This document shows positions 39,601 through 48,959 of a stretch of DNA of 64,000 nt, one piece after another. The translations under genes were made by a program, and so were the position numbers. The DNA lies in NCBI RefSeq assembly GCF_020497125.1, contig NC_059075.1:64747321-64811320 (forward strand). The letters are read 5' to 3'. Below the pieces are notes generated by a model. The model did no database searches and had not been told where the DNA came from. It saw nothing but the letters and a program-made list of their open reading frames with translations. How positions within the stretch are numbered: position 1 is the stretch's first letter; every line of letters starts with the position of its first letter. This stretch comes from Mauremys mutica. Taxonomy: Eukaryota; Chordata; Testudines; Geoemydidae.

Positions 39601-42600
39601 TACCTTTGCTGGGGCAATTACAGAAAAAGTGCAGGTATTTTAAATGAATGAACATGCTCTATTACCCCTGCTAAAGAGAAGCATCTAGCAAAAATGGGCC
39701 GTATTAATCTTTGGTATAACTACTAGTTTCAAGCAAGTTACACTCGTGATGAATTTGGCCCAGTAAATCCAGCACACCAAAACTACTCCAGAAAGACAAT
39801 TAAATAATTAAACCAGAAAATTCAGAATAAATTAGATGGACAGTGACCCTGGTTGGATGGATCCCCAATAGGTGTTCCCTCAAGTCAAGGATGGAAAAAA
39901 AAATACCCCACATGCTTAATGTTACATCTGCTTGTGATCTGTTCACTGCCTTATAACAGCAAAGAAATAAATCTACTTTTCTGTCTTGCATGAATTTTAA
40001 ACAATTGTGAAGGCTGCAAGAGAAAATTAATTCAGGTCCCTCAACTGGCTCACGGATTTTGTAACAAACAATACATTTCCATAGGTCACTTTTTAAAAGA
40101 CAACTCAAATCTCTAATTAAACAAAGTTTCAGAACAGTAAGGTACAGTATACTGTGTATTACTCCTCTTTAGAATGGATATAAACTGAGAATCAGAGATT
40201 CAGATCTGGCTGATACACGGTGCTGCATCAATTTAACGCTCTGATTTTGAACAGATTTAGTTAGATTGGTGCAACTTTGCATGCAGACACCCTTAAATCA
40301 ATTTAAATCTAGCTTATATTGGTTTAGCATGCGTCAGTAAATGTACAAAGGCAAGCTAAATTGAAAAACAGGTGTTTCCATTGGTTAAATATGCAAATTT
40401 AAGTGCCGACAAGCCCTAAGGTAAAATTCTCAAAAAATGCTTAAGTAAATTAGGTTCCCAAGCCCCACAAACTCTCAAACGGGATTTAAGAGCCACAGTC
40501 TAGCAAAAATCATGGAGTGAGTTAAGAGCTAAGATAGGAATAGAAACCAAGAGCCCTGGCTTCCAGACCTAGATAACCCTGTCCCCGCCCCTCATTACAT
40601 AGTGCAGGTCTCACATTGCATACCTACCCCATTGGAAGCCCTTTTCTTTGCTTTCCATTCATCTAGCTGAGCTTTTGTCTTGGCATCAACTTTAACTAGC
40701 AGCTTCTTCTCTCCAATCTGGAGGTCATGGAGTAGTCTCAGTGCTCGTAGAGTGGATTCTGGTTCTTTGTATTCACAAAACCCAAAAGCTAGAGGTTGAT
40801 GATTGAGATGAAAAGCAAAAAAACAATGTCTTCAGGTAAATATTTAACAGCTTTTTCCTTACAGATCATTAAATATGTTCCATATTGGGAACTTTGAACT
40901 AATAGGTTCTCAAACTTTAAAAAAAATATTCCAGAAATATGCATCATAAAAGGGAAAATATTTACTCTGCAAATTTACAAAAAAATATCCACTGCATTAT
41001 TCTGAAAGAATTACAAAATTTAAGATTTGGACCTTGTTCCTTTTTTATAAAGAGTTAACAGGAAAAATTGCCATATGCAACTCAATTTAAATGCAAAATA
41101 TTAGAATTATGTTAATTTGTCAGTATATACTTTGAAAGCTGCCCGATAATCAAAATAAATAAATCTGATCAGGATGCCAAAAAGCAACACTTACCTTGAA
41201 GTTTTCCAGATGCCCCTTGCACTCTCTTCCAACTCAAAACCAAGCCACATTTCTTGAAGGCAAAATTAAGAAAGGAACATTACCATTTAATAAGTGTTAA
41301 ACAGTTGCTCACACAATACAGTACCATTCTGCGAAGGAATCAAAAGAGTAAGGGTTAATTTTGCTAAAAATCTTCTATATTCCTATTTGGTACCAGCTGA
41401 AAGAAAGCTATTCTGGTCAAACTGATTGTTCACTTTTCACACAAGTCTAATGAACATGTCATTACTGCACCATCAGTGGCCAATTTCACTGCTTGTGAAT
41501 TAATCCCACCATGTTTATAGTGATGACAGAATATTTACATTACACACCATCTGAGGATGAAGTCTAACAAACCAACCACTGCACTTACAGCTAGGAGCTG
41601 TCTTATAAGCATATCTGATGCCTTCTCGGAAATGTTGCCCACAAAGACAGTGGTAGTGGGACCGCTGTTTTCATCATTTTCTTTATTCTTTAGACCCGGG
41701 TGCTCTTTTCTGGCTCCCAAGTGCTTTCCAACCATGGACACTGCGGTAGGAACTAAGACCTATGGAGGAAAAACAAGATGTCTGTATCTATTTTATAAAC
41801 AAGGAAGAGTTGGCGATCTAGAGGTGTTTCACTAATAAGTTTATAGCATAGCATGATAATTGCACACCAATACAGCAGGACAGTAGTTTTAAGATTCTAC
41901 ACAGAATATAACAGATATTGCCTATTAGATTCAAAAGAATGAAATTGTTATTTTAAAATCTTTGCTGGAAATGCAAGGCAGAAAGAGGTATAGTTGTGCA
42001 AGGAGATCACTTTTGGATAAGATGTTAGGAGTCATCTTTAATTCAGTACTTGCTCCAAAAATGAACAATGAGCCTGCCATCTTTTGATATACTGGTACAC
42101 CTTAACATCCTATGAGAAACAGATTCTTAACAGTTATGACCGTAAATAAAAGATCAATTCTGGCTCAAAAACATACTTATAGCATCAAGTACCAGACTGT
42201 ACACAGAAACCAATGTTTTACTTTATCAATTCACATCCCTCCTCTACGATAGCCTCTTTTCTTGAATGTGAAGAAGAAATGGTTTGGGAACTGGAGCATA
42301 TGTATGTAGGTATGATGTATTCATGTGTGTGCACATCTTCCACTCATGTTATAAAGAAGGTTTAAAAAAAAATAATTTCATTGTGTGCACGTGCTTATTT
42401 CTTCCTCATCAATTCTTTAAGGCCAGGGGCACAACCATATTTCTTCCAAGATACTGAATAATGCATTTGTTCCAGCATCTTACTGCTATAAAATACATAA
42501 TGTAGCATGAGTATATTCCTCTGTTAGAGACATTAGGTTTTGGACTGATTTCTTCAGCAGATTTCACTTTTGCAAGATTTTAGTAACAGCAGCCTCATAA

Positions 42601-45600
42601 GTTTAGATGGAAAAACAGCTAGGAAATGGCTTTAATACCTAGAATGAACCCAGATTTTATAGTCAGAAAACAACCCTACATGCCAATAAGAATCCATGCG
42701 TATAGATAAAACCACTAAAAGCAGTTTTTCCCTCAAGGTCTCAGTAAGTCCTGAGCATCTTTCCCCTCCCACAGCATGGGAGCCAAAAAGGACTCGTTAG
42801 AACTTGCTCAGAAGCTTGTCAGCACCGACTCTTCTGGCCAGTTTAGCAGCAGTGTTGGGCGATGCACTCACCAATACGGGCTACAGAATACCTCATGGCA
42901 CCCTGCAGGCCTACTGATCTGGTAAGCAAGAGACCAGTCAGCCAACCCTGATGATTTGCACAGCAGTGCAGAGTGTTATCACGAGGCCATCTCTAAATTA
43001 CTTCATTTGAGACAGAAATAAAAGTTTAACTTTCTATTTGCAAACAATAACTGTTTCAATTTCTAGCAGTTAGCAATTCCATATACATCCTTTTAAAACC
43101 TTGCCCAGCTCAGAGTTTAATATATCAGTCTAACATTTAACACCAAGCCTTTCCTTTCATGGTTATGAAGGTTGTTAATAAACTGGGGGCAAATTACATA
43201 TAGAGTAGTTTCAATCAATAAAGCATGTTTTGTGCACATTACTTTGCACCTACTCCCAGTACTACTTACCGTTGGAGCAGGAGCCATAATGCCCATTGGT
43301 ACAGGAATCATGGGGGTCCCTGAGGGGGAGAGAGAGAATATATCAATGTTACCCACACACACTCTAGAATAACAAAGACAGAATACACCTGAGCCAATCA
43401 CTTATTGTATGCCAGGAAAAAGTAGTAAGTAACACTGGTAAGCTGCTGTGCAGACATGCCTGCAAATCAGAGAACAAATTCAGAACAAATATGAAGTTCA
43501 CAATGCACAGAATAGATTGTGCTCACTGTATGGATAGCTATTCAACATTTTCCTATCATTTCTGTTTATTCTCATCATACCACATAACAGCATGCATACT
43601 GTACAACCTCCAAATCTTGCCCTGAATACAGAATTAATTTCCTCCTGGGCATCTCTAGGATATTCTTTGTCATACCTTAGTTCTTTAAAAACATTAATGA
43701 ATTTATGTTCACAATACCCCTGAATCACAAGACCATTCTCTCTCTTCCTGAAGTTAATTGGCTCATTCACTACACACTTTCCAACTTCTCCAACAAACGA
43801 GGCCTTACAGACAACAGCCTCATTCCCACAACATCAGCCCTATGCACTTAATGAGGCAGGGGTCCGGGGAGAGAGAATATGTGGTCATATAATTAAAGAC
43901 TGTATCAAAATGCATATGTACAAGAGGGCCAAATTAGGGTTGCATGGGCAACTTTAATTCAGGCATTTCGTATGTGCGTGTGCTTGAGTTTGCAACCTTG
44001 ATGTTTACTGTAGTAAATTACATAATAAATCTTCAGTTTTTTAAAAACAAAAATTGAACACAAAACATTTCATCAGATGAAACTATATTGACTGCTTCTC
44101 TCCCCCTACCCCCAAATGGGTCACTGGGAACTTTAAACCCACAGCATACTCCACTATTACCTGACCTAATGGAGTAACTGTAAGCAGTAAAAGGCTGTTA
44201 TCTGTGGTGTTATCTCTGTTGTCTCTCCCCAGCTCCAGGCACTCTGCAATAGCAAGTGAGAGGAAGAGAGGCTTTGGCACAAGCCCAGCCCTGCTACCCA
44301 ATCCAGGTGTGGGGCAAGCAGGCTCAGCCCGATGCAGCTGTGGGGTAAGAGGGTTCTGTGTGGGGCAATCTGGATGCCAGCAGCTTGGTTGGGGGTGTGG
44401 GGATCTCAATGCACGGGGGCTTGCTGGGGGGTGCTGAGTGCAGCGGGAATGGGACTCTGTGGGGGGATCCAGGTGCAGCTGGTTGGGGCTCAATGAGGTG
44501 GGGATAGGGTGACCAGAGACCAAGTGTGAAAACTTGGGACGGGGTGGGGGGTAATAGGCACCCATAGAAGAAACTGCCTCAAATATCAGGACTGTCACTA
44601 TAAAATCGGGACAGCTGGTCACCCTAGGTGGGGGTCCGGGTGCAAGAGGATTAGCAGAGTGATTCAGGTGCAGGGAGGGTGGGGCTTGGCAGGGGGGTCA
44701 GGTGGATAAGGGGCAGTTCCCCACAAAGTGAACCCTCACCCCGCAGCTGGGGAGTGATGGGGACAGGAAGCAGGAGTGCTGAGCTTCCTGCAGCTGCAGG
44801 AGGTTCCCAGGGATGGGTCTGACCTGGCCCCAGGAGCAGCACATGCAAGAGAAGAGATGGCGATTTGTGTCTCCCAGGGCTGCTCCCCATGCCCAAACCA
44901 GATATGCCTACTTGGGACTGCTGCCTGGGAGGGGTGCATGAATCAATTATTCTGCAAGGAAAGAGTAAAATTCAGAGGGGACATTAATTCTGCGCTTGCA
45001 CAGTGGCACAGAATTCCCCCAGGAGTAGCAGTCTGGTCAACACAAAGGAGCTGTGTGTGTGTGTGTATGGAGTATACCCAATACTGACAATCAAGACAAT
45101 TTAGCTGCTAAACTAACATATCTATACTGAGCATACATGAACTGTAATTTTTCAGATGTTTATAACTTGGTCATATTTAGGTGAATTTTCATAGAGAGAG
45201 CAAAAGGCACATTCCTGACACCATGACGAGACACACACACCTCTCCTTGCCAAAATTTCACCGTGTGTCCCGTTGTAAAGTATGAAGTTGCTAGAGCTTG
45301 TCATTGAATCAGCTGTAAGATCTTTTTTAAATGCAGTTAAACAACTGAAAACAAGTAACAAAAAAGTATATGGCAATCTTAACTATAGGTGTCACTATCT
45401 GCCTGTAGTATTATTCACAGAAGAGTAGAGACTTGAGAAACCAGTGTCCCCTCTTTAAGGAAACAGGTGTTATGCCCACAGACGAGTACATTAGTGATGC
45501 AGATCACATGTTCTGGTTGCAAGAAAGACCATGATATTTTCAAAATCCTTCTCTCTTCCTGTTTATACCCTCTATGGATTGCTATCATTGAAACAATGAA

Positions 45601-46934
45601 TTTGTTTTGTACAAGGTTAAACTTTGCAAGAGGAAAGCTCTTTGTCCTATGTCAGTGGTCCCCAATGCAGGCCCGCCTGGGCATCTATGTGCACCAGCGT
45701 ACTGTCTGGCGGACAAGTATCCGATGAAATGCTGCTGAGAAGCAGTGTCATCCAGAGTCATTGCTGCTGAAATGCCGCTGATTTTCGGCGGCATTTCGGC
45801 AATGACACCTCTGGATGACGCTGCTCGTCAGCAGCATTTCGGCGGTGACGCCTCTGGATGGTGCTGCTTGTCAGTGGCGATGCCTATTGACGTTGCTGCT
45901 TCTCGGCAGCATTTCAGCGGATGCTCATCCGCCAGCCATGGTCCTCGGTGGCTCGTCGTCCGGCACCCGCCAGATGAAAAAGGTTGGGGACCACTGGCTT
46001 AGCACTAACGGGCCCCCTCTAGATTGGGGCCTCTCAGTATTACAGGCAGTCCTCGACTTTACGACGTTCAATTTATGATGAAAGGCACTTACGACATTTC
46101 TGAATTGACACCCTGGTTTGACTTACGACAATTGGTTTATACTTTACGACACTTGGTCCCGCAATAGAGTGTATTGTGGTTCTGAGTTATGATATTTCGA
46201 CTTACGACACAATTTGCAGGAACCAATTTTGTCGTAAGTCTGAGGACTACCTGTACTGTAATATAAACAACAAGGAAAGGTTCTCAGTGTGCAAATTAAA
46301 ACCATGGCCAAGGGACTGCTAATGGGCTCTGTAGCCTTTCACCTATGGGTTCAAGTTCAAAACAGGCTAGCAGCTATGAAAAGTTGCTGCTATATTTTCC
46401 TAGCACACTTCCCCAGGGTATCCAAAGTGCCTTCCATGGTGTTTGGGTTACCATCCAAAGGCTGTTACAGTGACCTATTTGAAAAAAGTTGAAAACTGCA
46501 GTCCATTGCCAAGTAGGTAGGTGTCATAAAACCCATCACCACAAACAAATGACGTTAGGAGCCAATCTCAATGGAGAGGATGAGGAATAACTAGACAGAA
46601 ACTGAGCTATTCTCACCCTAGAAGTTTTGATTTCTGGTCAGAGAAACATTGGGCATAACAATGGGAAGCTTACTCATATAGTACATCTCTATGGATAAAT
46701 AGGGTCTTCAGCCTTAAAATACCGGTATGCAATTGCATAAGTGCAAGAGTGAATACAAAAGGTTTAAAATTTAGTACAGGAAAAATTAATTTGGTTCCAT
46801 GGTGGTTCTACTTGCTAACATCACTTACCAGGAGGTACAGGTGGAGGAAACCCAGGAAATTGTGGAGGTGGAATCCCAGGTGGAAGTGTTGGGATTCCCA
46901 TAGGAGGGCGATTCAAGTGAGGTGGAAAAGACAT
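18573..46934 (-). CDS. RBM25: RBM25, RNA-binding protein 25 (complete CDS, 18 coding exons)
   Basis: Nuclear-speckle splicing regulator, related to yeast Snu71. The vertebrate protein associates with U1 snRNP and LUC7L3 and promotes the pro-apoptotic Bcl-xS 5' splice site of BCL2L1 (family knowledge). Joining 18 exons by splice sites and phase gives 2526 nt, 841 aa; human is 843 as I remember it. Order seen: Pro-rich N-terminus (1-56), RRM with RNP2 VFVGNI (90-95) and an RNP1-like segment around FGFCEY (130-135), Lys-rich segment (about 235-243), RE/RD repeats (about 300-440), charged coiled-coil-like segment (445-560), acidic Glu-rich stretch (about 575-610), C-terminal PWI domain (about 748-841). 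The start was chosen because the ATG at 46934 opens the family's MSFPPHLN N-terminus, 15 nt into its exon. All introns are GT-AG except the one after 24413, which has a GC donor. No frameshift or stop interrupts the join. Confidence 0.95.
19380..19601. mobile_element. hAT (Charlie-like) non-autonomous element
   Basis: Termini CAGGAGTTGTCAAACTGGGG and AAAGTTTGAGAACCACTG, flanked by CTATACAA (19372-19379) and CTATAGAA (19602-19609), 7/8 identical. About 222 bp, no coding capacity. Lies between the last two RBM25 exons. Confidence 0.85.
20851..20936. repeat. Perfect 23-bp inverted repeat with 40-bp loop
   Basis: TAGATTTTACATATGTCAAA plus TCA (20851-20873) has an exact reverse complement at 20914-20936. 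Inside the loop, AGTCCAC (20895-20901) and GTGGACT (20908-20914) form a second stem. It lies in the last RBM25 intron. No terminal-repeat or target-duplication pattern identifies a transposon. Confidence 0.8.
21314..21361 (-). CDS. RBM25: RBM25 coding exon, PWI domain (796-811)
   Basis: 48-bp microexon-like exon encoding VMAHSSPQSILDDVAM. Acceptor gtttcag, donor gtaagc. It was found from family similarity and phase. Confidence 0.95.
22756..22854 (-). CDS. RBM25: RBM25 coding exon, PWI domain core (763-795)
   Basis: 99 bp, 33 codons: TLMERRIRPWINKKIIEYIG then EEEATLVDFVCSK. It contains the RPWI motif that names the PWI fold. Acceptor tttcag; donor gttaat is weak. Confidence 0.95.
23492..23766 (-). 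CDS. RBM25: RBM25 coding exon, linker and start of PWI region (671-762)
   Basis: 275 bp encoding GACNSPSQPNAVKRKKLPVD, VFNKFEDEDSDDVPRKRKLV, then IPTAKPELFAYPLDWSIVDS, the first helix of the PWI domain. Acceptor tttgtag, donor gtgagt. Translation continues a few codons into the intron before a stop, so the exon end rests on the donor and on phase. Confidence 0.95.
24413..24737 (-). CDS. RBM25: RBM25 coding exon, acidic region, GC splice donor (563-670)
   Basis: 325 bp. Encodes MEQEAERRRQPQIKQEPESE, a Glu-rich acidic block, KPCLKPTLRPISSAPSVSSA and a PEEHRPKIGLSLKL end. No GT donor preserves the frame here. TTGG followed by gcaagt (a GC-AG intron) joins in phase with the next exon to give the family's KLGA junction. 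Confidence 0.93.
25190..25340 (-). CDS. RBM25: RBM25 coding exon, residues 512-562
   Basis: 151 bp encoding RGSALQKRLRDREKEMEGDE through AEGHPDPDAELQR, strongly conserved in the family. Acceptor cttcag, donor gtaagc. Phase 0 at exit. Confidence 0.95.
26181..26254 (-). CDS. RBM25: RBM25 coding exon, residues 488-511
   Basis: 74 bp encoding AKEAKRLKEFLEDYDDDRDD then PKYY and two bases of an Arg codon. Acceptor gctacag, donor gtacgt. Confidence 0.95.
27307..27396 (-). CDS. RBM25: RBM25 coding exon, residues 458-487
   Basis: 90 bp, 30 codons: RLKNWEIRERKKTREYEKES then EREEERRREM. Acceptor attgcag, donor gtaaga. The composition is a highly charged single alpha helix. Confidence 0.95.
27757..27979 (-). 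CDS. RBM25: RBM25 coding exon, second RE repeat block (383-457)
   Basis: 223 bp. After REKSRDRE it runs through about 18 Arg-Glu dipeptides, then KDKKRDREEDEEDAYERRK and a predicted coiled-coil start (LREKEAAYQE). Acceptor tccttag, donor gtagtt. Phase 0 at exit. Confidence 0.95.
28101..29218. mobile_element. hAT element in an RBM25 intron, with nested SINE
   Basis: Termini CAAGGTGGATTTGAG and TTTTTATCCACTCTG, flanked by a perfect 8-bp duplication CCTTCTCT (28093-28100 and 29219-29226). AT-rich subterminal runs of TTTAAATCAT type are inverted at the two ends. A tRNA-headed SINE sits inside it at 28854-29040. No transposase frame found. Confidence 0.85.
28854..29040 (-). mobile_element. tRNA-derived SINE with CR1-like tail, nested in hAT
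   Basis: Minus strand: GGGGGGAGTGATAGCTCAGT head with A-box (29029-29018), B-box-like segment (28992-28977), tail GGTCCCTTCCAGCTCTACAA. Flanking AGATTATATA (28844-28853) and AGATTACATA (29041-29050) are a 9/10 target duplication. Confidence 0.85.
30727..31007 (-). CDS. RBM25: RBM25 coding exon, first RE/RD repeat block (290-383)
   Basis: 281 bp beginning KLEEEKGKKEKERQEIEKER, then long alternating Arg-Glu and Arg-Asp runs and a short SDRNKDRSRSR end. Such RE/RD tracts target RBM25 to nuclear speckles and interact with other splicing proteins (family knowledge). Acceptor tttctag, donor gtaaat. Phase 2 at exit. Confidence 0.95.
31223..31687. mobile_element. Possible old hAT element
   Basis: Left CAGCAATCTCCAACCTTGG and right AAAAGGTTGGAAATCACTC look like degenerate hAT inverted termini. 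No target duplication was found, so the limits are tentative. Confidence 0.4.
34369..34393. repeat. (CT)n(TA)n microsatellite
   Basis: Seven CT units run directly into about six TA units, about 125 bp below the end of the 84-bp RBM25 coding exon, inside the following intron. Confidence 0.9.
34519..34602 (-). CDS. RBM25: RBM25 coding exon, residues 262-289
   Basis: 84 bp, 28 codons: EDINAIEMEEDKRDLISREI then SKFRDTHK. Acceptor ttttttag, donor gtagta. It leads into the charged low-complexity region. Confidence 0.94.
34845..34898 (-). CDS. RBM25: RBM25 coding exon, residues 244-261
   Basis: 54-bp exon encoding IFRRFPVAPLIPYPLITK. The acceptor is the first of two tandem ccgcag sites 11 bp apart; only the upstream one keeps the frame. 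The donor, AAG followed by gttcgt, is a poor match to U1. Confidence 0.92.
35033..35321. mobile_element. pogo/Tigger-like MITE
   Basis: Left end CAGAAGAACCTCGCTAATTC preceded by TA, and right end GCGAATTAGCGAGGTTCCCC. The inverted CCTCGCTAATTC core is typical of pogo-type elements. The right terminal CTG-TA is not exact, so that end is approximate. Confidence 0.7.
36520..36905. repeat. Probable old dispersed repeat (unnamed)
   Basis: Contains CCCTGGAGGATCCCAAAGTG, GGGATCTTTAAGTGTCAACA and TGAGTCAAACCTGCCAGGAT, phrases I recognise as recurrent in reptile genomes. Family and termini not determined. Confidence 0.4.
37085..37267 (-). CDS. RBM25: RBM25 coding exon, linker and Lys-rich basic segment (183-243)
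   Basis: 183 bp, exactly 61 codons. Encodes NSRPESTNDDDEALDEETK, a helical segment (GAIEVLIREYSSELNA) and a basic patch HPRKKKKEKKED that could contribute to nuclear localisation. Acceptor tccctag, donor gtatgt. Confidence 0.95.
38590..38922. mobile_element. Palindromic hAT MITE with CCAAT-box core
   Basis: TAGTGTTTCCCAAACTTGGG at the left is matched by CCCAAGTTTGGGAAACACTG at the right. Flanks GTCTATAT (38582-38589) and GCCTACAT (38923-38930) agree at 6 of 8 positions. Almost the whole 333 bp folds on itself. Inner CCAAT (38721-38725) and ATTGG (38787-38791) are in inverted orientation. Confidence 0.85.
40628..40788 (-). CDS. RBM25: RBM25 coding exon, end of RRM (residues 129-182)
   Basis: 161 bp. 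Begins with the RNP1-like FGFCEYKEPESTLRALRLL, then the last RRM strand (KLLVKVD) and a Lys-rich linker ending ASNG. Acceptor cctctag, donor gtaggt. Phase 0 at exit. Confidence 0.95.
41195..41252 (-). CDS. RBM25: RBM25 coding exon, middle of RRM (residues 110-128)
   Basis: 58-bp exon encoding KCGLVLSWKRVQGASGKLQ plus one base of the next Ala codon. Acceptor cttcaag, donor gtaagt. The exon is too short to stand out as an open frame and was found from family similarity and splice phase. Confidence 0.95.
41589..41759 (-). CDS. RBM25: RBM25 coding exon, start of RRM (residues 53-109)
   Basis: 171 bp, in phase 0 on both sides. It holds VSMVGKHLGARKEHPGLK and the RNP2 strand TTVFVGNI (residues 88-95) of the RRM. 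Donor gtaagt. The sequence reads VLVPTAVSM, where I remember human as VLVPTVSM, which suggests a one-residue Ala insertion. Confidence 0.95.
43270..43319 (-). CDS. RBM25: RBM25 coding exon, residues 36-52
   Basis: Fifty-bp exon encoding TPMIPVPMGIMAPAPT after completing a split Gly codon. Acceptor cccctcag, donor gtaagt. It continues the Pro-rich segment that is conserved in vertebrate RBM25. Confidence 0.93.
44440..45030. repeat. GC-rich repeat region, unnamed
   Basis: G-rich plus-strand sequence with GGTGCAGCTGGTTGGGGCTC and ending near GTGGCACAGAATTCCCCCAG, a phrase recurrent in turtle genomes. It hosts the small hAT at 44505-44626. Family unresolved. Confidence 0.35.
44505..44626. mobile_element. 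122-bp hAT MITE
   Basis: TAGGGTGACCAGAG and AGCTGGTCACCCTA termini, flanked by GGTGGGGA (44497-44504) and GGTGGGGT (44627-44634), 7/8 identical. Contains GGACTGTCACTATAAAATCG near the right end. Non-coding. Confidence 0.8.
45653..45996. mobile_element. hAT (Charlie-like) MITE with internal inverted and direct repeats
   Basis: Ends CAGTGGTCCCCAATGCAGG and AAAGGTTGGGGACCACTG. The interior is a stack of related units around CAGCATTTCGGCGGTGACGC, several in inverted orientation. No 8-bp target duplication was found. Lies in the intron below the start-codon exon. Confidence 0.75.
46043..46253. mobile_element. pogo/Tigger-like MITE
   Basis: CAGGCAGTCCTCGACTTTAC at the left and GTAAGTCTGAGGACTACCTG at the right, with TA at both flanks (46041-46042 and 46254-46255). 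211 bp of ACTTACGAC-type repeats, non-coding. Confidence 0.85.
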
Positions 46935-46949
46935 TCTTGCAGCAGCAAT
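46829..46949 (-). CDS. RBM25: RBM25 exon with start codon (coding 46829-46934)
   Basis: The acceptor ctctcag lies just above 46949. Fifteen noncoding bases precede ATG at 46934. The exon encodes residues 1-35 plus one base, a Pro/Gly-rich N-terminus beginning MSFPPHLNRPPMGIP. Donor is gtaagt at 46828-46823. Phase 1 at exit. Confidence 0.95.
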
Positions 46950-47661
46950 CTGAGAGGGGGGAAAAAAAAAGATAGCCTCAAAACATCATCTATTCAAAGT
47001 GGAGTGAACTGATAATCACCACGCTAACTCTGATTTTCATCCTTGTAGGGACTGCCTGTTGGAAATGCAAACTTCAGTTTTATGTTTCTTTTCCCCAATT
47101 AAACAATAATTCAGCAGTAGTGGAAGACTTCTTTTCTAATAGTGCTATTATTAAACATGAAAGTCTTGCCTTTTAGGATGGACTGATGCAAGAGATTAAA
47201 CTAATTCTTTATGCCAAACATTTCACAAAGAACTGTTTGTAGATAACGAGCTCAGAAAAAATACAATATGCCCACAGGAGTTACTTTTCCAATATCTAAA
47301 ATCAAAAATAATTTCAGAAAAAAGTTTTGCAATAAGCCAACTAGCTCCTCCTGCACAGATGAAGTGGTAATGTATTAGATGTTTGAGAGTCAAGTTACTG
47401 AGGGTCAGAATCAGGATTTCCTGACACTTTGCTAAAAGTAATATCTATTAATGGGACAAACACCAGGAAAATTCCTAACTGTGAACACAGGGTTGATAGG
47501 CATACAGAGGGGTCTCCGGTCTATTTTTAACTTGCCAGTTCCTATGTTTGTTGGTTCAACTTGGCTGGTAGCTGATGAGTTGAAGAGTCAGCATGCTACC
47601 TACTCATAATAAAGAATATTCTAAAACGCATTCACTATTTAGACACAGTCACTATCTGTAT

Positions 47662-48272
47662 CAGTGGTCCCCAACCTTTTTGTAGCCAGTAGCACGTTCA
47701 TGTTTTCAGAAGAGTGTGGCGGGCGCCAACAATTTTTCAAGGCTTATTTTGTATTTGTACATTAAATAATATGAAAAACATAATATTTAATATACATAAT
47801 ATATGAATCCATAAGATAAAAAAGGTAATTTTACATGTAAAAGGTATTAATTAAATTATTCAGCAATTACTCTTTCACCTTACCATGTGAATTTGCTCTT
47901 TTATCTACCTGTAAGAAAAATGAAGGCGTTTTTTACAAAATAAATATCATAAACAGTTTTCATCTTATTTATTTTAAAAAAGTTAAACATTGTTGAACTG
48001 CTGGTCCAAATATATTTACTATTCTTACTTTAACATACAATGAAGCCTGCAGCCCCGGAGTTCTCTGTCCCCAGCAGGGGCTTCTCTCCGGCTTAAGCTG
48101 CGGCCCCGCACCTGCCAGGGACCGATAACACCGGCACCCGCAGCCCCAGAGTTCTCTGTCACCGGCAGGCGCGGGGCCGCGGCTTCTCTCCCCTGCTGGG
48201 CACTAGGTGGGCGCACATAAATGCCCCGGCGGGTGCCATGGCACCTGCAGGCACTGCATTGGGGGACCACTG
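47662..48272. mobile_element. hAT (Charlie-like) element
   Basis: CAGTGGTCCCCAACCTTTTT at the left, TTGGGGGACCACTG at the right, flanked by ATCTGTAT (47654-47661) and ATCTATAT (48273-48280), 7/8 identical. The right half is GC-rich with two copies of a GCAGCCCCxGAGTTCTCTGTC unit. No transposase frame. In RBM25 intron 1. Confidence 0.85.
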
Positions 48273-48959
48273 ATCTATATATACACTTACAAGAGACCAC
48301 TTACAGTTTGAAAAGTGCTTATACCTCCTACCAAAACAGAAGGGAGGTATATACTCTTAGTTTAATAATAGTTGCGAATATAATTGCTAAGATAGTGCTG
48401 AAACTATCTAAAAAGTAATCTAGCTTGTTATTCAAATATCTGGTCTTTACAGACGAAACTTGTGTTAAAAAACAAACCAAAAAAACCCATATGCTTATCA
48501 GCATTATTTGCATGTTATCTGCTTGAATAAAGTCTCATACATTAATGCATCAGTAACTATTACCATGCAAATACCCTACCATGAGCCTATATTCTTAAGT
48601 AAATGGGGTACCGCTAAGTCAGAATGCCAGACTCAGCTACTATCCCTGAATCAACAGGGTTCCAATCCTGCTGGAGGTATGTTTTTTGTCCAATTTTAAA
48701 AATGGGTTTCGTTTAGCAAGAGTTGGTTATAGAGAGATAATTTGGGATGGGAAGGTGCCCCCTCCCTCAAGTGCAGGAGCCAGAATGAGCAGGAAATAGG
48801 TCTGCGTGTGGATGGTGTAAGAGCTAGATGTATGAGGAGCAAGAAACACTATCTATACCCCACTCAGGTTGGAGCAGGGAGGTGCACAAAACAAGAGCCA
48901 CTGGGCCTAGAAGTACCTCCCATACATAGGAGCAAGCAGGAAACATGGTAGTGCTAGAA

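Noticed and set aside
44083..44622. 179-codon Pro/His-rich open frame on the minus strand
   Set aside because: Spans a repeat region and a 122-bp MITE, so the frame cannot be a conserved protein.
45653..45996. Short regularly spaced repeats considered as a CRISPR-like or satellite array
   Set aside because: Units are few, imperfect and partly inverted, and lie between hAT-type termini in a vertebrate intron.
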